DNA of 64,000 bases from Parvularia atlantis (lineage: Eukaryota > Opisthokonta > Rotosphaerida), in assembly GCA_943704415.1 (NCBI GenBank), contig CALSCO010002237.1, positions 1 through 64,000 of the forward strand. Reading direction: 5' to 3'. A model generated the notes under the pieces. That model was not told the DNA's origin. It did no database searches and saw nothing but the letters and a program-made list of their open reading frames with translations. This document shows, piece after piece, positions 38,301-49,899 of this stretch; within the stretch, counting starts at the first letter, position 1, and the number at the start of each line of letters is the position of its first letter. The translations under genes were made by a program, and so were the position numbers.

Positions 38301-41300
38301 GACGACGACGACGTGCGCAACGCCTCGTTCGCGGGCCTCGGCCGCGGCGTCATCGACGACACCAAGATCATGTATAACGCCCAGGTGCCGTGTGTGCTGT
38401 ACACCGCGCCTGCACAGTTTGCTCACGCGCGAGTGCGCCAGTCGCCCGACGAGGCCGCGCTTGTGCGTGCCGCGGCCAACATGGGCTACGTATTCCTCGG
38501 CCGTGTGCGCAGCACGATCAGCCTGATGGTCTTCGGCGCGCTGTGCGTCTCTGCGCCGTGCCCTGTGCGAGTTGGTGCGGCTGACGGGTGGGCCGCCGCA
38601 GCGAGGAGTACCAGCTGCTGAACGAGATCGCGTTCACGTCGGACCGCAAGCGCATGTCGGTCATCGTCAAGGCACCCGACGGCCGGCTGCTGCTCCTGTG
38701 CAAGGGTGCGCGAGGGCCTGCGCCGGGGCGCGTGCTGAGCGCGCGCGCCGTCAGGTGCCGACAACGTCATCTACGAGCGCCTGTCGGCGTCCAACTCGCC
38801 GCACGTATACACGAGCACGCAGCAGCACATCTCGCGCTTCTCGAGTGAGGTGCGCAGCAGCCGGCGCGAGCGCAGCATGCTTGCTGACGCGCGCCGCACC
38901 AACGTAGGGTCTGCGCACGCTGTGCCTGAGCTACCGCGTGCTGCGCGAGAACTATTATGAGCTGTGGAGCAAGCGATACCTGCAGGGCATGCGCGCGCGT
39001 CTGCGCCCCCTGGCCATGCTTACGCCGCCCCACCGGCGCGCGCACGCGCGCCGCAGCATCGATCATGGACCCTGCCACGCGCCAGGCGACGATGGACGCG
39101 CTCGCGGACGAGATAGAGCGCGACCTGATGCTAATAGGTGCGCGCATTGTCACACGTGCGCTTCAACCGTGTTCACCGGCCATGAGTGCGCCAGGCGCGA
39201 CGGCGATGGAGGACCGCCTGCAAAAGTACGTGCCCGAGACGATCGCCGACCTGATGGACGCGGGTCTGCTCGTGTGGATGCTCACGGGCGACAAGCTTGA
39301 GACGGCCGTCAACATTGGTGCGCGTGCGGCCGCGTGCGCACGACGCAGCGCTGACTTGCCGCGGCTCGCAGCCCTCACGTGTAACCTCATCGACGAGGCC
39401 GACGAGCAAATCCGGCTCGCGGCCGGCAGCGACGTGCACGCGCAGCTCGTTGGCTGGGCCAGCAAGCTCTCGACCGACATGCGCTATGGTGGGCTTGCGG
39501 CGTGTGCGCCCAAGACGCCGCTGACGGCGCCGTCGCCAGACGAGGCCTCGAACCGCCTGTTCCTCGTGCCGCGTGCCGACGACGAGGACCTGCGCGCAAA
39601 GCAGCGGCCCGTGATGATCATCGAGGGCTCAGCGCTGTTCAACGCGCTGCTGCCGGAGAACGAGCAGCTGTTTGCCGAAACGGTATGCGCGCACGTCCGC
39701 TCGCGTGTGCCATGCTCACGCGGGGCCACCTCAGGCGCTGCGGTGTCGCTCGGTCGTTTGCTGCCGCGTCTCGCCCAAGATGAAGGCGCAGGTGCGTCTC
39801 GGCCGCGCTCGCGACGGCACCGCGGACAGCTGACGCGTGCGCGCGTGACGCGACAGGTCGTCGAGTGCATCAAGAAGTACCGCAACGGCCTCACGCTGGC
39901 CATCGGCGACGGCGCCAACGACGTGACAATGCTGCAGGTGCGCGTGCGCGTGCGCAAGCGTGGCCGGAGTGTGCGGGTCTTGACGCGCCCGCACAGGCGG
40001 CGCACGTGGGCGTGGGCATTGCCGGCCTCGAGGGCCGCCAGGCCATGATGGCGTCTGACTACGCCTTTGCGCGCTTCCGGTACCTGCGGCGCCTGCTGCT
40101 GGTGCGCGACGCGTCGCGTGCGCGCGTGTGGGCGGTGCGGGCTGAGGCGTCGTCGCCACGCAGGTGCACGGCCGGTGGTCGTACATGCGTGCGGCCAAGA
40201 TGACGCTCTTTTTCTTCTTCAAGAACTTTGTCTTCGTCTTCCCGCTGTTCTGGTACCAGATCTTTTGCGGCTTCTCGGCGCAGATGATCTACCACTTCTC
40301 GTACCAGGCACGTCGGCGGGAAGCGCTCGGGCGTGTCGCTGACGCGCGGGAATGCAGACGTTCTACAACCTGCTGTTCACGTCGCTGCCGATCGTCGCCG
40401 TGGGCACGTTTGACCAGGACGTGCGTACCCGCCCGCACGTGGCGCGTGCGCGGCGCTGACAAGGGCACGCGCCGCACCCAGCTCGGCGACGACTTTTGCC
40501 TGCAGTACCCGGCCGCGTACAGCGTGGGCGTGCGCGGGATACGCTTCAGCCGCCCGCTGTACTGGATGACGATCGCGGACGGGCTTTACCAGGCCGCGTG
40601 CTGCTTCTTCATTCCGATTTGGATCTACGGCTTCTGTGCGTGCCGCGCGGTCGCTGTGTGTGCGTGTGCGCCTGCTGACCGAGTAGCCTGCGCGCGCTGC
40701 AGCCGAGTCGGCGCACAACTACGCGGGCTACGCTGCGGACATCTACGACCTGGGCTTTATTGTCATGTCGAGCGGTGCGTGCGTGTGCTGTGCCGGAATT
40801 TGCCATGCTAACGCTGCCCACAGTGATGCTGTGCGTGACGCTTTCGCTGGCGCTGCAGATCCGCAACTGGACGTGGATCATCCACGTGGTGCGCGCGCGC
40901 GCTGGACGCTCAGTGCGCCGCCCGCACTGACACGCGCGTGACGCCAGGCGCTCTGGGGCTCGCTCCTGCTGTTCTTCCTGTACCACGTCTTTGTGGGCCT
41001 GGCGCGCTCGAGCAATTTTTTCACGCGCGGTGCGGTGCCGCACCTGCGACGGCGGCGTGTGCGCTGAGCACCGCCGCACCCAGACCTGTTTGGCATCCAT
41101 CAGTCGACCATGGCGACGGCGTCGTACTGGTTCTGCATCGGCGTGACGGTGCTGCGGCGCGCAGGCCGTCGCTGGCGACTGAGCTGACGTCGCGCGCTCG
41201 CGCACACAGACGGTCACCGCGCTGCTGCCGCAGTTTGTCTACCGCTACGTCATGTGGACGGTGCGCCGGTCGCGTGCGCGCCGTGCCGGCCCGCGTCACT

Positions 41301-41417
41301 GATGGGCGCGACGCTCAGCTGCAACCGGACGACGCCGAGCTGCTGCGCGAGCGCGAGGTGCTCAAGTTTGAGAAGCCGATGCTCGTCCCGGAGACGACCC
41401 TGGCCAAGTTTGACTGA
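35378..41417 (+). CDS. P4-type ATPase, phospholipid flippase
   Basis: Moves aminophospholipids to the cytosolic leaflet, normally with a CDC50 subunit. After a disordered N-terminus ([12 protein letters not shown]), RYPTNGI is followed by [20 protein letters not shown] and the first membrane helices. The actuator domain has [13 protein letters not shown]. The M4 region [13 protein letters not shown] carries the P4-type substitution of the usual PEGL motif. The phosphorylation loop is [17 protein letters not shown], the nucleotide-binding domain has [17 protein letters not shown], and the hinge has [11 protein letters not shown] and [15 protein letters not shown]-terminal membrane helices are present ([19 protein letters not shown]). 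Roughly 18 short introns. It ends in ETTLAKFD. The subfamily cannot be fixed; ATP8A/Drs2 or Dnf are both possible. Confidence 0.93.
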
Positions 41418-41500
41418 TGCGCGCACGCGCCGCGCCGCGTCTTGCTTTTTTTGTGCAGTTGTTGTATGAGCAAGTGAGTCAGTGAGACGGGTGACGGGCA

Positions 41501-41525
41501 GAGAGAGAGAGAGAGAGAGAGAGAG
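41501..41525. repeat. (GA)n repeat upstream of Twinkle
   Basis: About 12 GA units in the 124-base gap between the P4-ATPase stop (41417) and the Twinkle ATG (41542). It is 16 bases from the ATG, so probably in the 5' UTR or core promoter. Confidence 0.9.
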
Positions 41526-41541
41526 TTGCTCGGTCACCGGG

Positions 41542-44101
41542 ATGGAGATTGCCAAGAGGATGCGTCCGTCACCGATCATCCGCCGCCTGCTCACGGCCGC
41601 GCGCGCCGCCCCATCGGCCCCGGCGTCGTCCACAAGCCCCGCCGCCACTGCGACAGCCACAGCCGCCGCATCGGCAGCGCGCGCGCCCGAGGACGGCAGC
41701 GTCTTCGTCTCGTCGTTCTTCGAGCTCGGCCCGGGCGACGTGGAGCAGTTCCTGGCGCGGCAGGGCATGGAGCACACCGTCGCCGGCGGCCGCGCCGTGC
41801 TCGCGCGCTGCCTCTGCGCCGAGCACGCCGATCACGAGAGCGGGCGGGGCCAAGTCGCGGTCGACCAGCGGTGCGCCTTGTGCGCCGCGCCGGCGGTGCC
41901 GCTGAGCCGACGTGCGGCACAGGCAAGGCGGCTTCGCCTGCGCCCAGTGCGGCCGCAGCGGCTCGTGGTTCGACCTTAAGCGGCTCGTGTCGGGCCACGG
42001 CACGGCCGCGCCGATGCTGGACGCGGCGCCGTCGGGCACGCTGCCCGCCACGAACGCGCTCGTGTCGACGCAGCGCGGCTACGTCGATGCGCTCGAGGGT
42101 ATGCCCGACGTGCACGCGGCGGTGGCGGCGGCGGGGCTGCGGCTCGACACGCTGCGGCACTACGGCGTTGGTGCGACGCGCATCCGCTTCGCCATGGACG
42201 CAGCGCGGACGTGCGTCTGCCGAGCCCGCCGGTTCGACTTGACGTGTCGTGCGCGCGCAGGGCCATCGAGGAGCACACGTGCCTGACGTTCCCCTGGACC
42301 GTCGCCGACGCGGCCCGCGAGGACGGCGACGGCGCGCGGGTCGTTCGCATCAAGGCCGTGTCGTTGACCAGTGCGTCCCGCGCCGCTGTCGGCCTCCCGG
42401 GCCGCGCTCACGGCGGTGGCGCCAGACGAGCGCTGCCAGCGCCTCGAGCCACGCCAGGGCCGCTGGGGCCTGTTTGGGTGGAGCACGGTGCTGGCGGACG
42501 CGAAGCACGTTGTCGTGGCGGAAACCGAGCTGGACGCGATGGCCATCTGGGAGGGGACGGGTGTGCCGGCGGTGGCCCTGCCGGCGGGCGAGCGGTCGCT
42601 GCCGGTGTGACACGCGCGAGAGTTGCGTCTTTTGCTGACGCGTGCGCCTGCCAGATTGACCTGCTGCCGCTGTTTGAGCGCTTTGAGCGCGTGTACCTGT
42701 GGCTGCACGACGACGTGCCTGGGCAAGAGTGCGCCGAGAAGCACGCGAAGAAGCTCGGGCTTGATCGGACGTACATCGTGAGCGGGACGGGCGCGGCCGG
42801 GCCCAAGGTGTGTGCCGAGCCGAGTGCGCTGACGAACGGTGGGCGTGACCCGCGGCCAGGGCCGGGCGCAGACAGTGCTGCAGATGCACCGCGCCGGCGC
42901 GAACCTGGCCGACGTGCTCGCGCGCGCGTCCAAGCTGCCGCACGAGCAGATTGTCGCGTTCAAGTCGCTGCGTGCGGCCATCCTGAACGAGTACGCCAAC
43001 CCACAGCAGGTGCGCGACGGTTGCCGCACTGGCTGGCTGTGCGCTGACCAGCGTGCTCGCCAGGTCGCCGGCGTGCAGTCGATCATGTTCCCGGCGCTCA
43101 ACAAGCTGCTCAAGGGCCACCGGCGCGGCGAGTTTACGCTCGTGACCGGCCCAACCGGCGTCGGCAAGACGTCGTTCCTGGCGCAGCTCTCGCTCGACTA
43201 CGCGATGCAGGGTGCGCACGGGCGTGCAACGTGTGCCCACCGTCTGAACGTGTGCGCAGGCGTCTCGACGCTCTGGGGCAGCTTCGAGATCAAGAACGTG
43301 CGTTTGGCCAAGAAGATGCTCAACATGTTTGCAAACAAGAACCTCGAGAACGACCTGGACTCGTTCAACGCGTGGGCCGACCGCTTCGAGAAGCTGCCGC
43401 TGCACTTTCTCAAGTTTTTCGGCAGCACCAAGGTCGAGCTCGTGCTGGACGCGATGGAGCACGCCGTATACGTGCACGATGTCGAGCACATCGTCCTCGA
43501 CAACCTGCAGTTCATGACGAGCGGGCAGGGCAAGGGCTTCGAGCGGTGCGTGCGGCGGGCCGCGCACCCAGCGCCGGCTGACGTGCGCACACGCGCAGGT
43601 TTGAGGTGCACGACCGCGCGATCGAGCTGCTGCGCGCGTTTGCGACCAACAAGAACGTGCACATCACGATGGTCATCCACCCGCGCAAGGAGGACGACGA
43701 CACGCCCCTGATGACGAGGTGCGCACCGGACGGCACACGGCGGCGCTCGCGCTCACCATCACGCTCACACGGGCGGCGTGCGCAGCTCGATCTTTGGCAC
43801 GGCCAAGGCCACGCAGGAGGCCGACAACGTCGTGATCGTCCAGCGCGGCCGGCGCAACCGCTTCATCGAGGTCAAGAAGAACCGGTTCAGCGGCGACGTC
43901 GGCGTCGTGCCGTACGAGTTTGACAAGGAGACGGGGATGATCCGCGAGCTGGCGATGCCGCTCGACGGCGGCGCCTCGCTCGCGGCCGCTGCGGCCGCCG
44001 CCAGCCCGTCCAAGCGCGGCCCCGGGCGCCCTCCCGCCGCTGCTCCGCCTGCCAAGCCCGCCGCGGCCGCCGTGGCCGCCGAGCCGGTGCCGTCGCCGTG
44101 A
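41542..44101 (+). CDS. TWNK: Mitochondrial DNA primase-helicase Twinkle
   Basis: Hexameric helicase of the mitochondrial replisome, related to phage T7 gp4. The N-terminus [17 protein letters not shown] followed by Ala/Ser/Thr-rich sequence looks like a mitochondrial presequence. A primase-type zinc-binding motif remains: [11 protein letters not shown], then [18 protein letters not shown]. The TOPRIM part has [29 protein letters not shown] and [13 protein letters not shown]. The RecA-like helicase domain has [18 protein letters not shown] (Walker A), [33 protein letters not shown] (Walker B) and the later [16 protein letters not shown]. The end is Ala/Pro-rich with an AT-hook-like KRGPGRPP. 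About nine introns. Retention of the zinc motif suggests primase activity may persist, unlike in animals. Confidence 0.93.
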
Positions 44102-44169
44102 GCCGATGCGCGTGCTCTTCTTCTTCTGGTGCACAGCCCAGTCGCTTGTACTTGCACTCGAAGTTCGAC

Positions 44170-44186
44170 ATGGTCCGGCTTCTTCT

Positions 44187-44220
<34 letters not shown>

Positions 44221-46120
44221 GCCGTGGGGCTCGCGCGCGCGGCGACGCCGGTGGCTCTCGAGTTCACGGGCAACACCAACGGCCTCGTGTACCGCTCCGT
44301 GCCGCTCGGCAAGTTCAACGGCACCGTCTTCCGCGACGGCGTGAGCGTGCGCCTCCAGGCCGACACGCCCGGTTGCTACACCGCGTGCTTGACCGACGTC
44401 GTGGCGGGTGCGGGCGGCGCGCGGCGCGCGGCGCGCGGGTGGTGCATGAACCTTGCGGGCGCGCGGCAGCCTACCCGGACCGCAGTGCGTGGAACACGGG
44501 CCAAATCTGCAGGAAGGTCCTGGTCGACAGCCAGCAGTTCACGAAGGCGTACTTGCGTCCCGAGACGCTGCACGTCGTCCTGTACCAGCAGATCGCCGGC
44601 AACTGCCTGTACCGCATCGAGGTCACGGGCGATCTGTGCGACGCCGACCGGGTGCGCGGCGCGCCCGCTGCGCCGTGCCGCGCCCTCCTCTGACGCGCTA
44701 CGCATCGACAACTAACAGTACGGCTTCAACTGCACCGCGCGCAAGCCCGCCCCGACCGAGTTCACGCTCAATCCGGGCGAGTCGTACACGTTCGAGGGCG
44801 CGTACAACCCGGACCGGCGCTACCCGCAGTACTCCTACGTCTCGTACTCGTTCTCGACCGCCGCGGCCGACCCCGTTCAGGCGCTGCTGTACGTCGCCGG
44901 ACGCACGTTCGACGAGCCGCGCATCCTCGGCTTTGTGGGCGACACGGGCAACGTGCACGACAACGCGACGCTCGCGCTCGCGACGCAGACCAGCAAGCAG
45001 TACCAGCTCGAGGTCGCGTGCGCGCCGCAGCCCGCAACGCGAGCGCGCTCACGCACCCGCGCGCAGATCGCCTCGCCCGCGCGTCTATTCTCGAGCTACG
45101 CCGGCGTCATGCGCATCCCGCTGTTCTGGTCGTTCCACACGCCCGCGAACAACACCGACCCGATCACGGTCAAGATCCTCGCGGTCGACGAGGTCGAGTG
45201 TGCGCTCGAGAACTACGCCGGCCGCGCCTGCGAGCTATTCACGCCCTACGTTGACAAGGCGAGCTTCTACAAGTACACGTGGTCCAAGGACGGCAAGGTC
45301 GCGCCGCACCTCGACTTTCTCGACGCGACCAACTTCACGTGCGTACGCGCGCGGGGTGCGGCGATGCGCATGCTCACGTGCGGCTGTGCTCCCAGCTTTG
45401 GCGTTACAGCCACGGCCGGCCAGGTGTACGCGCTGCTGCGCTATGGCAACGTGCCCTCGGCCAGCAACTTTGACCTCGCCATGCCGCTGGCCGACGCGAC
45501 CGACTCGGCCAAGGCGACGCGCTTCTACGTCAGCGATGACCCGGTGGACACGCAGGAGGGTGTGCATGCGGGCGCACGTGCGCACGTGAGCGAGGCCAAC
45601 CGTGCGCGCGCGTGTGTGGCCAGCACCCTGGTTTGTCGCCTTTTTCACGCCGCAGCTGAGCGTGGACGCGACGTACGTCTTCTGGATGAACAGCGAGTGC
45701 CCGGCCGACTGCAGCGGCAAGGGCACGTGCATCAACAACGTCTGCCTGTGCCAGGACAACTTGCCCGCGCCCGCGTGCACGACGTGCGTTGCGTGCGCCC
45801 GGCCGCCAGCCGCACTGAGCCGCCGCGTCCGGCAGAGAGGAAGCGACCAACCCGACGACGCTGCCGCCGCGCGACCGCCACATGACGTCCACGAGCACGT
45901 TCTTCATCGTCTGGTGCGGCGCTGCCACACGCGGACCGCACACCTGCTGACGCGACGCGCCGCGCAGGGGCGTCCTGGGCTTCATCGCGCTCGTGGGCCT
46001 CTGGGCGTGCGCGCATCGCGGCAACCGCTGCTGTGTCCTCGCGCTCACGCACGCCGCGCGCACAGCTACCTGCACCGCCGCTGGTCGCAGGCGGCCTCGG
46101 GCTACGCCAACGTCGGGTGA
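44170..46120 (+). CDS. Single-pass membrane protein with EGF-like motif
   Basis: Family not recognised. Signal peptide [20 protein letters not shown] at the start. A large extracellular part follows with many sequons and repeated beta-rich stretches of similar character (FTLNPGESYTFEGAYNPD, LALATQTSKQYQLEVACAP, YALLRYGNVPSASNFDLAMP), possibly pre-peptidase-like jelly rolls. Next comes an EGF-like motif (CPADCSGKGTCINNVCLCQDN), then a Thr-rich stalk and a membrane helix (GVLGFIALVGLWAC), with a short basic cytosolic tail (SYLHRRWSQAASGYANVG). About seven introns; the first splice joins TDVVAG-type sequence to AYPDRSAW in phase. It follows Twinkle by 69 bases on the same strand. A cell-surface or vacuolar receptor role is inference. 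Confidence 0.72.
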
Positions 46121-46222
46121 CTCGGCGGACGCGCGCGCGCATCCTTGTTCCCGCACCACACCGCTGTGTGTGCCGACAGGTTCCGTTCAAATCGCTCACA
46201 ACACACAAGCAAAATCATGGGA

Positions 46223-48213
46223 TCAGCGTGGGTCAATTTCCTCGTAGTTGAGCCGCTGGTACTCGTTCCCAAGCCCAAACAGCGCCACGATCATCGCGAG
46301 GAGCAGCGAGCCGAAGGCGAACCAGAGCGCGTCCTCGGACGTGTACGTCTTGAGCAGGACGCCCATGACGAGGATGAACGCGACCGCGCACACGCTCGCC
46401 CAGGCCATCATGAAGCCGCTGCTGTAGAGCTCGTTGACCGGGTAGGTCAGCTCAACCGACAGCTCGAGGCAGACGGGCGTGATCGCGATGAGCCCAAGGC
46501 CGAGCAGTGCCACGGCAAAGCCGATCGAGAGCGAGTTGTCCTCCTTGAGCGAGATGCTCAGCCACAGCACGCCGAGCGCAGCCGCAAAGGCCAGCACGAC
46601 GACTGTCTGTCGCGCAAGGTCAGACCGCGCCGGAGCAGCCACACGACATGCGCACACCTGCCGGTACACGTGCGCCCGGCCGAGGATGAAGCCGCAGAAC
46701 AGCGAGCCGACAATGCCAGCGGCGATCAGCACAAAGCCAAAGTAGCCCACTACGCCCGCGGTGTGCCGCGTGAGCGCACGCAAAAGGCCCGCTGCGTAGC
46801 CTGCGGCCGCACCGGCGTCGTCGCTGTACCCGACGTCACTCAGCAGCCGGTTCAGCAGCACAAAGATGGCGTTGGCCGTGCCTGAGGTCGCGCTCAGGCC
46901 GCGCGCACGCTGAGCCGGGCGCGCACGCACCGTACGCCATGCCGATGACGAGGCACGCGCTCAGGTACGACCGCGTCGCCACCAGCCGCGCCAGTGACTT
47001 GCCGAATGTCATCGAGCTCCCAATCGAGAACTCCTGCATGTTGGCCGACGTCGAGCGCGACGGGGGCTGCGCGGCCCCCCGTCAGCCACGGCTGCGTGCT
47101 CACAACCGCGCCCGCACCGACGGCGGCTGCGGGCGAAAGCACGCCGTGCAGAGGATGCACGTTGCGCCAGTGACGATGAGGTGGATGAGCAGCACGTCCT
47201 CGACTGGCGCAGCGCGTCAGCCGCACGGCACACCGGCTCACGCGTGCGTGCGTGCGCACCGGAGCTGGTGCTGTCGACGACCTGCGTCGACACGACGAAA
47301 GAGATGCCGATGCCGACAAAGTTGGACACGGTCGCTGCGCACACAGTCAGCGATTGGACGAGTTTCGCACGACCTCTTTCGCACCGAGCGACGTCGCCAG
47401 CCCGCGCTCGCTCTCCGCAAACCACACGGCCGACAGCTTGGTGGGCGCGGCCCACGTGACGACTGCGCGCACGCGCCTCAGCACCGACAGCGCGACGACG
47501 GCGCCGCTCACCCAGGCCGAGGGAGACGATCACCTGCCCGGCAAACACGAGCCAGTAGCCGGACCAGCTGGGTGCACAGCCAAAGTAGCGCATGAAAGCG
47601 CCACCCAGGTTGGCCGCGCACACAAACAGCACCTGCCGCGCGCGGGCGATGAGTGCCGTGCGCACGCAGCGGCCACGGCGGCGGCGCCACCTGCGCAAGC
47701 ACGTTGACGCGCGCCATCACGACGGGGAAGAGCAAGAACATGGGGATGGCCGCGAGCAGCGCCACGGCTGTGAGGTAGTTGACGAGGCTGTCGTCGATGC
47801 GCGCGTCGGCGCTGAAGTACTTGAGCACGATGTTGCTGCGCGCGGCCCGCATCAGCGCGCGTGCGCGGCCTCGCTGCCTCGCTGCGCGCGGCGGGCACCT
47901 GATCGGCGCGAGGCCAAACACGAGCAGGTCTGCGCGGGGGTGGGCCACTGGCGTCAGCGGCAAGCGCAGCTCGCGCGCGCGCACACGGCGCACTCTGCGT
48001 CATCGCGAGCGCGCAGAAGCACGCGAGCATCAGCCATCGGCGCCCGTACAGCGTGTACTCGGGGATCTGCGCATCGGCACGACGACGCTTCAGCGGGCAG
48101 CCACTCCCTTGAGCGACCCCCCCGCCGTCGCCCCGACGCACGCTCACCGCGATGCGCGGCAGCGGCGACAGCGCGCCGTCGTCCTCGTCGCCAAAGCTCC
48201 GCCGTTGCAGCAT
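46223..48213 (-). CDS. Major facilitator transporter, SLC49/FLVCR-MFSD7-like
   Basis: Predicted 12-helix transporter; relatives move choline, ethanolamine or heme. From ATG 48213 (MLQRRSFGDEDDGAL) the second exon gives PEYTLYGRRWLMLACFCALAMTQ, the family's cytosolic start and first helix. Further helices are LVNYLTAVALLAAIPMFLLF, SWSGYWLVFAGQVIVSLGL, YFGFVLIAAGIVGSLFCGF, TVVVLAFAAALGVLWLS, IGFAVALLGLGLIAITPVCL and WFAFGSLLLAMIVALFGLG. The SLC49-typical segment near helix 10-11 reads ELSVELTYPVNELYSSGFM, with ELTYPV and the ES/YSSG loop. It ends YEEIDPR. About seven introns. Substrate cannot be predicted. Confidence 0.82.
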
Positions 48214-48259
48214 CGCTGCCACGCAGATACTGTTAAACTTGCAATCGCAGGGCCTACAT
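48214..48259. promoter_or_regulatory. 46-base bidirectional spacer (SLC49-like / R3H-SUZ)
   Basis: All the DNA between ATGs at 48213 (-) and 48260 (+). It is locally AT-richer (ctgttaaacttgcaatc near 48230-48247), which is unusual here and could serve promoter melting. Confidence 0.45.
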
Positions 48260-49866
48260 ATGTCCGTGCACATCGTGCTCGACGGCCGCGCCGTGTCGCT
48301 CGCGCGCCCGCTCGCCGAGCTGTTCCGCAGCCCGAAGGACCGCGCGGTGCGCCCTGCTGCAGGCCGACTGTGCCCGCGCGCCGTGCTGATCGGGCGGTGC
48401 GGCGACAGATACTGCTGCGGCTCGATGGCGCGATGGAGAAGTTTGTGCGCAACGAGTGCGTGACGCGGCAGACGCGGCACACGGCCTGCTGACTGGCGGC
48501 GGGCGTGCGCAGGGAGCTCGCGCGCCTCGCGATGCCGCCGATGAGCGAGCGCAACGAGGAGATCGTGCACCTGGCGGCCGAGTACTTTGGCCTGGACGTG
48601 GCCGCGGACGAGGACACCGACGGAGGCGCCGCAATAGCAGCCGGCGACGCGCCCGCCGTCGCGACCGACGAGGCGCAGACGCGCACGCTGACGCTGGTCA
48701 AGACGAGCGCGACGCGGATGTGCGCGATCTGCACGCCGCCGCGTGCCGCCGCTGCTGCTTATGGCGCGCGCACAGCCCCGACGTGCGCCTCGCCGAGCTG
48801 GCCAACCACAGCGATCTGAGCAACCTGCAGCCCGCCAAGATCATGCAGCGTGCCGTGCGCGATGCGATCGCGACGCCCGCTGCCGCCGATACCGCGACGG
48901 TGCCCGCGCCCGAGCAGCCACGGACGACGCCACCGCCGCCCGCGCAGCCAGCGTCGCCGCCGCGGCCAGGCTCGGCCGGGGACGACGCGGCCGTGGGTGC
49001 CGCCGCGACGGCCCTGCGAGCGCTGAGCATGGATGAGCGCGAGGAGGCCTACAACCGTGCACGTGCGCGCATCTTCAGCGACTTTACCCCGCCACCGCCC
49101 GAGGCACCCACACCGCCGGGCCCGTCAATCGACGAGCTGGTCGACGCGACCCTGCGCGCGGCCCAGGCGCAGGCCGGTCAGGCACCACCGCCGTCGCAGC
49201 CATCGCCATCACGGCCACAGCCTACGCCGCGACCGGCCCTGGAGCCCTCGCCACCGCGACGCTACTCGCAGATGGCAGTACAGCGGCCGGACCCCGTCTA
49301 CGCCGGGCCACGGCCGGGCCTGGGCATGCCGCTGCCGTCGTACCAACCGCCGCAGCTGCAACATGCGCCGTACGCGCAGCAGGGCCAGGACCAGTACGCG
49401 CAGTCGATGTACGGGTGCTTCTTTGCTGCTCGCATCGTGCGGCCGCGCTGACGAGTGCGCTTGCAGACCCATTACCGGCTACGACGCCTACGGCCAGCCG
49501 ATCTGTTGCGTGGTGCGCCCGCGCACCCCAGACAGTGCACTGACACGGCCCGCAGCGCTCTGGTACCCGCCGATGGACCCGTACGCGATCGCGATCATGT
49601 ACCAGCAGCATTATGCGTACACGCAGATGGCGCAGGCGCAGGCACAGGCGCCGCCGCTGTTGCCGGGCCTGCCCGCGAGCTACTACGAGACGGGCGGCGC
49701 AAGACGGCCGCCGCCGCGCACGCGCGAGCTGTACAACCCGAACCGGGTGCGGGGCGCTCCAAACGTACGCACGGCTCTGTGCTCACGCCGCACGCCGCAC
49801 GCAGGACACGCGGCCTGCGCCGTCAGGATGAGGCTGCGTGCTGTTCAGATCAATCCAAATGGTTAG
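48260..49866 (+). CDS. R3H and SUZ domain RNA-binding protein
   Basis: Related to R3HDM1/2 and ENCORE-type cytoplasmic mRNA regulators. The start at 48260 gives MSVHIVLDGRAVSLARPL. The R3H domain reads ILLRLDGAMEKFVRNE, then LARLAMPPMSERNEEIVH and LAAEYFGLD. The SUZ region has LQPAKIMQRAVRD and, after a Pro/Ala stretch, DEREEAYNRARARIFSDF. The rest is Pro/Gln/Tyr-rich low-complexity sequence (PYAQQGQDQYAQSMYG, YQQHYAYTQMAQAQ), like the C-termini of its relatives, ending INPNG. About six introns. The canonical Arg of the R-x3-H motif is Glu here, with an Arg two positions upstream. It is tail to tail with the RhoGEF, 33 bases apart. Confidence 0.85.
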
Positions 49867-49878
49867 CGATGCCGCCGC

Positions 49879-49898
49879 CTCTCTCTCTCTCTCTCTCG
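49879..49898. repeat. (CT)n repeat between convergent stop codons
   Basis: Ten CT units occupy most of the 33-base gap between the R3H-SUZ stop (+) and the RhoGEF stop (-). Confidence 0.9.
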
Positions 49899-49899
49899 C

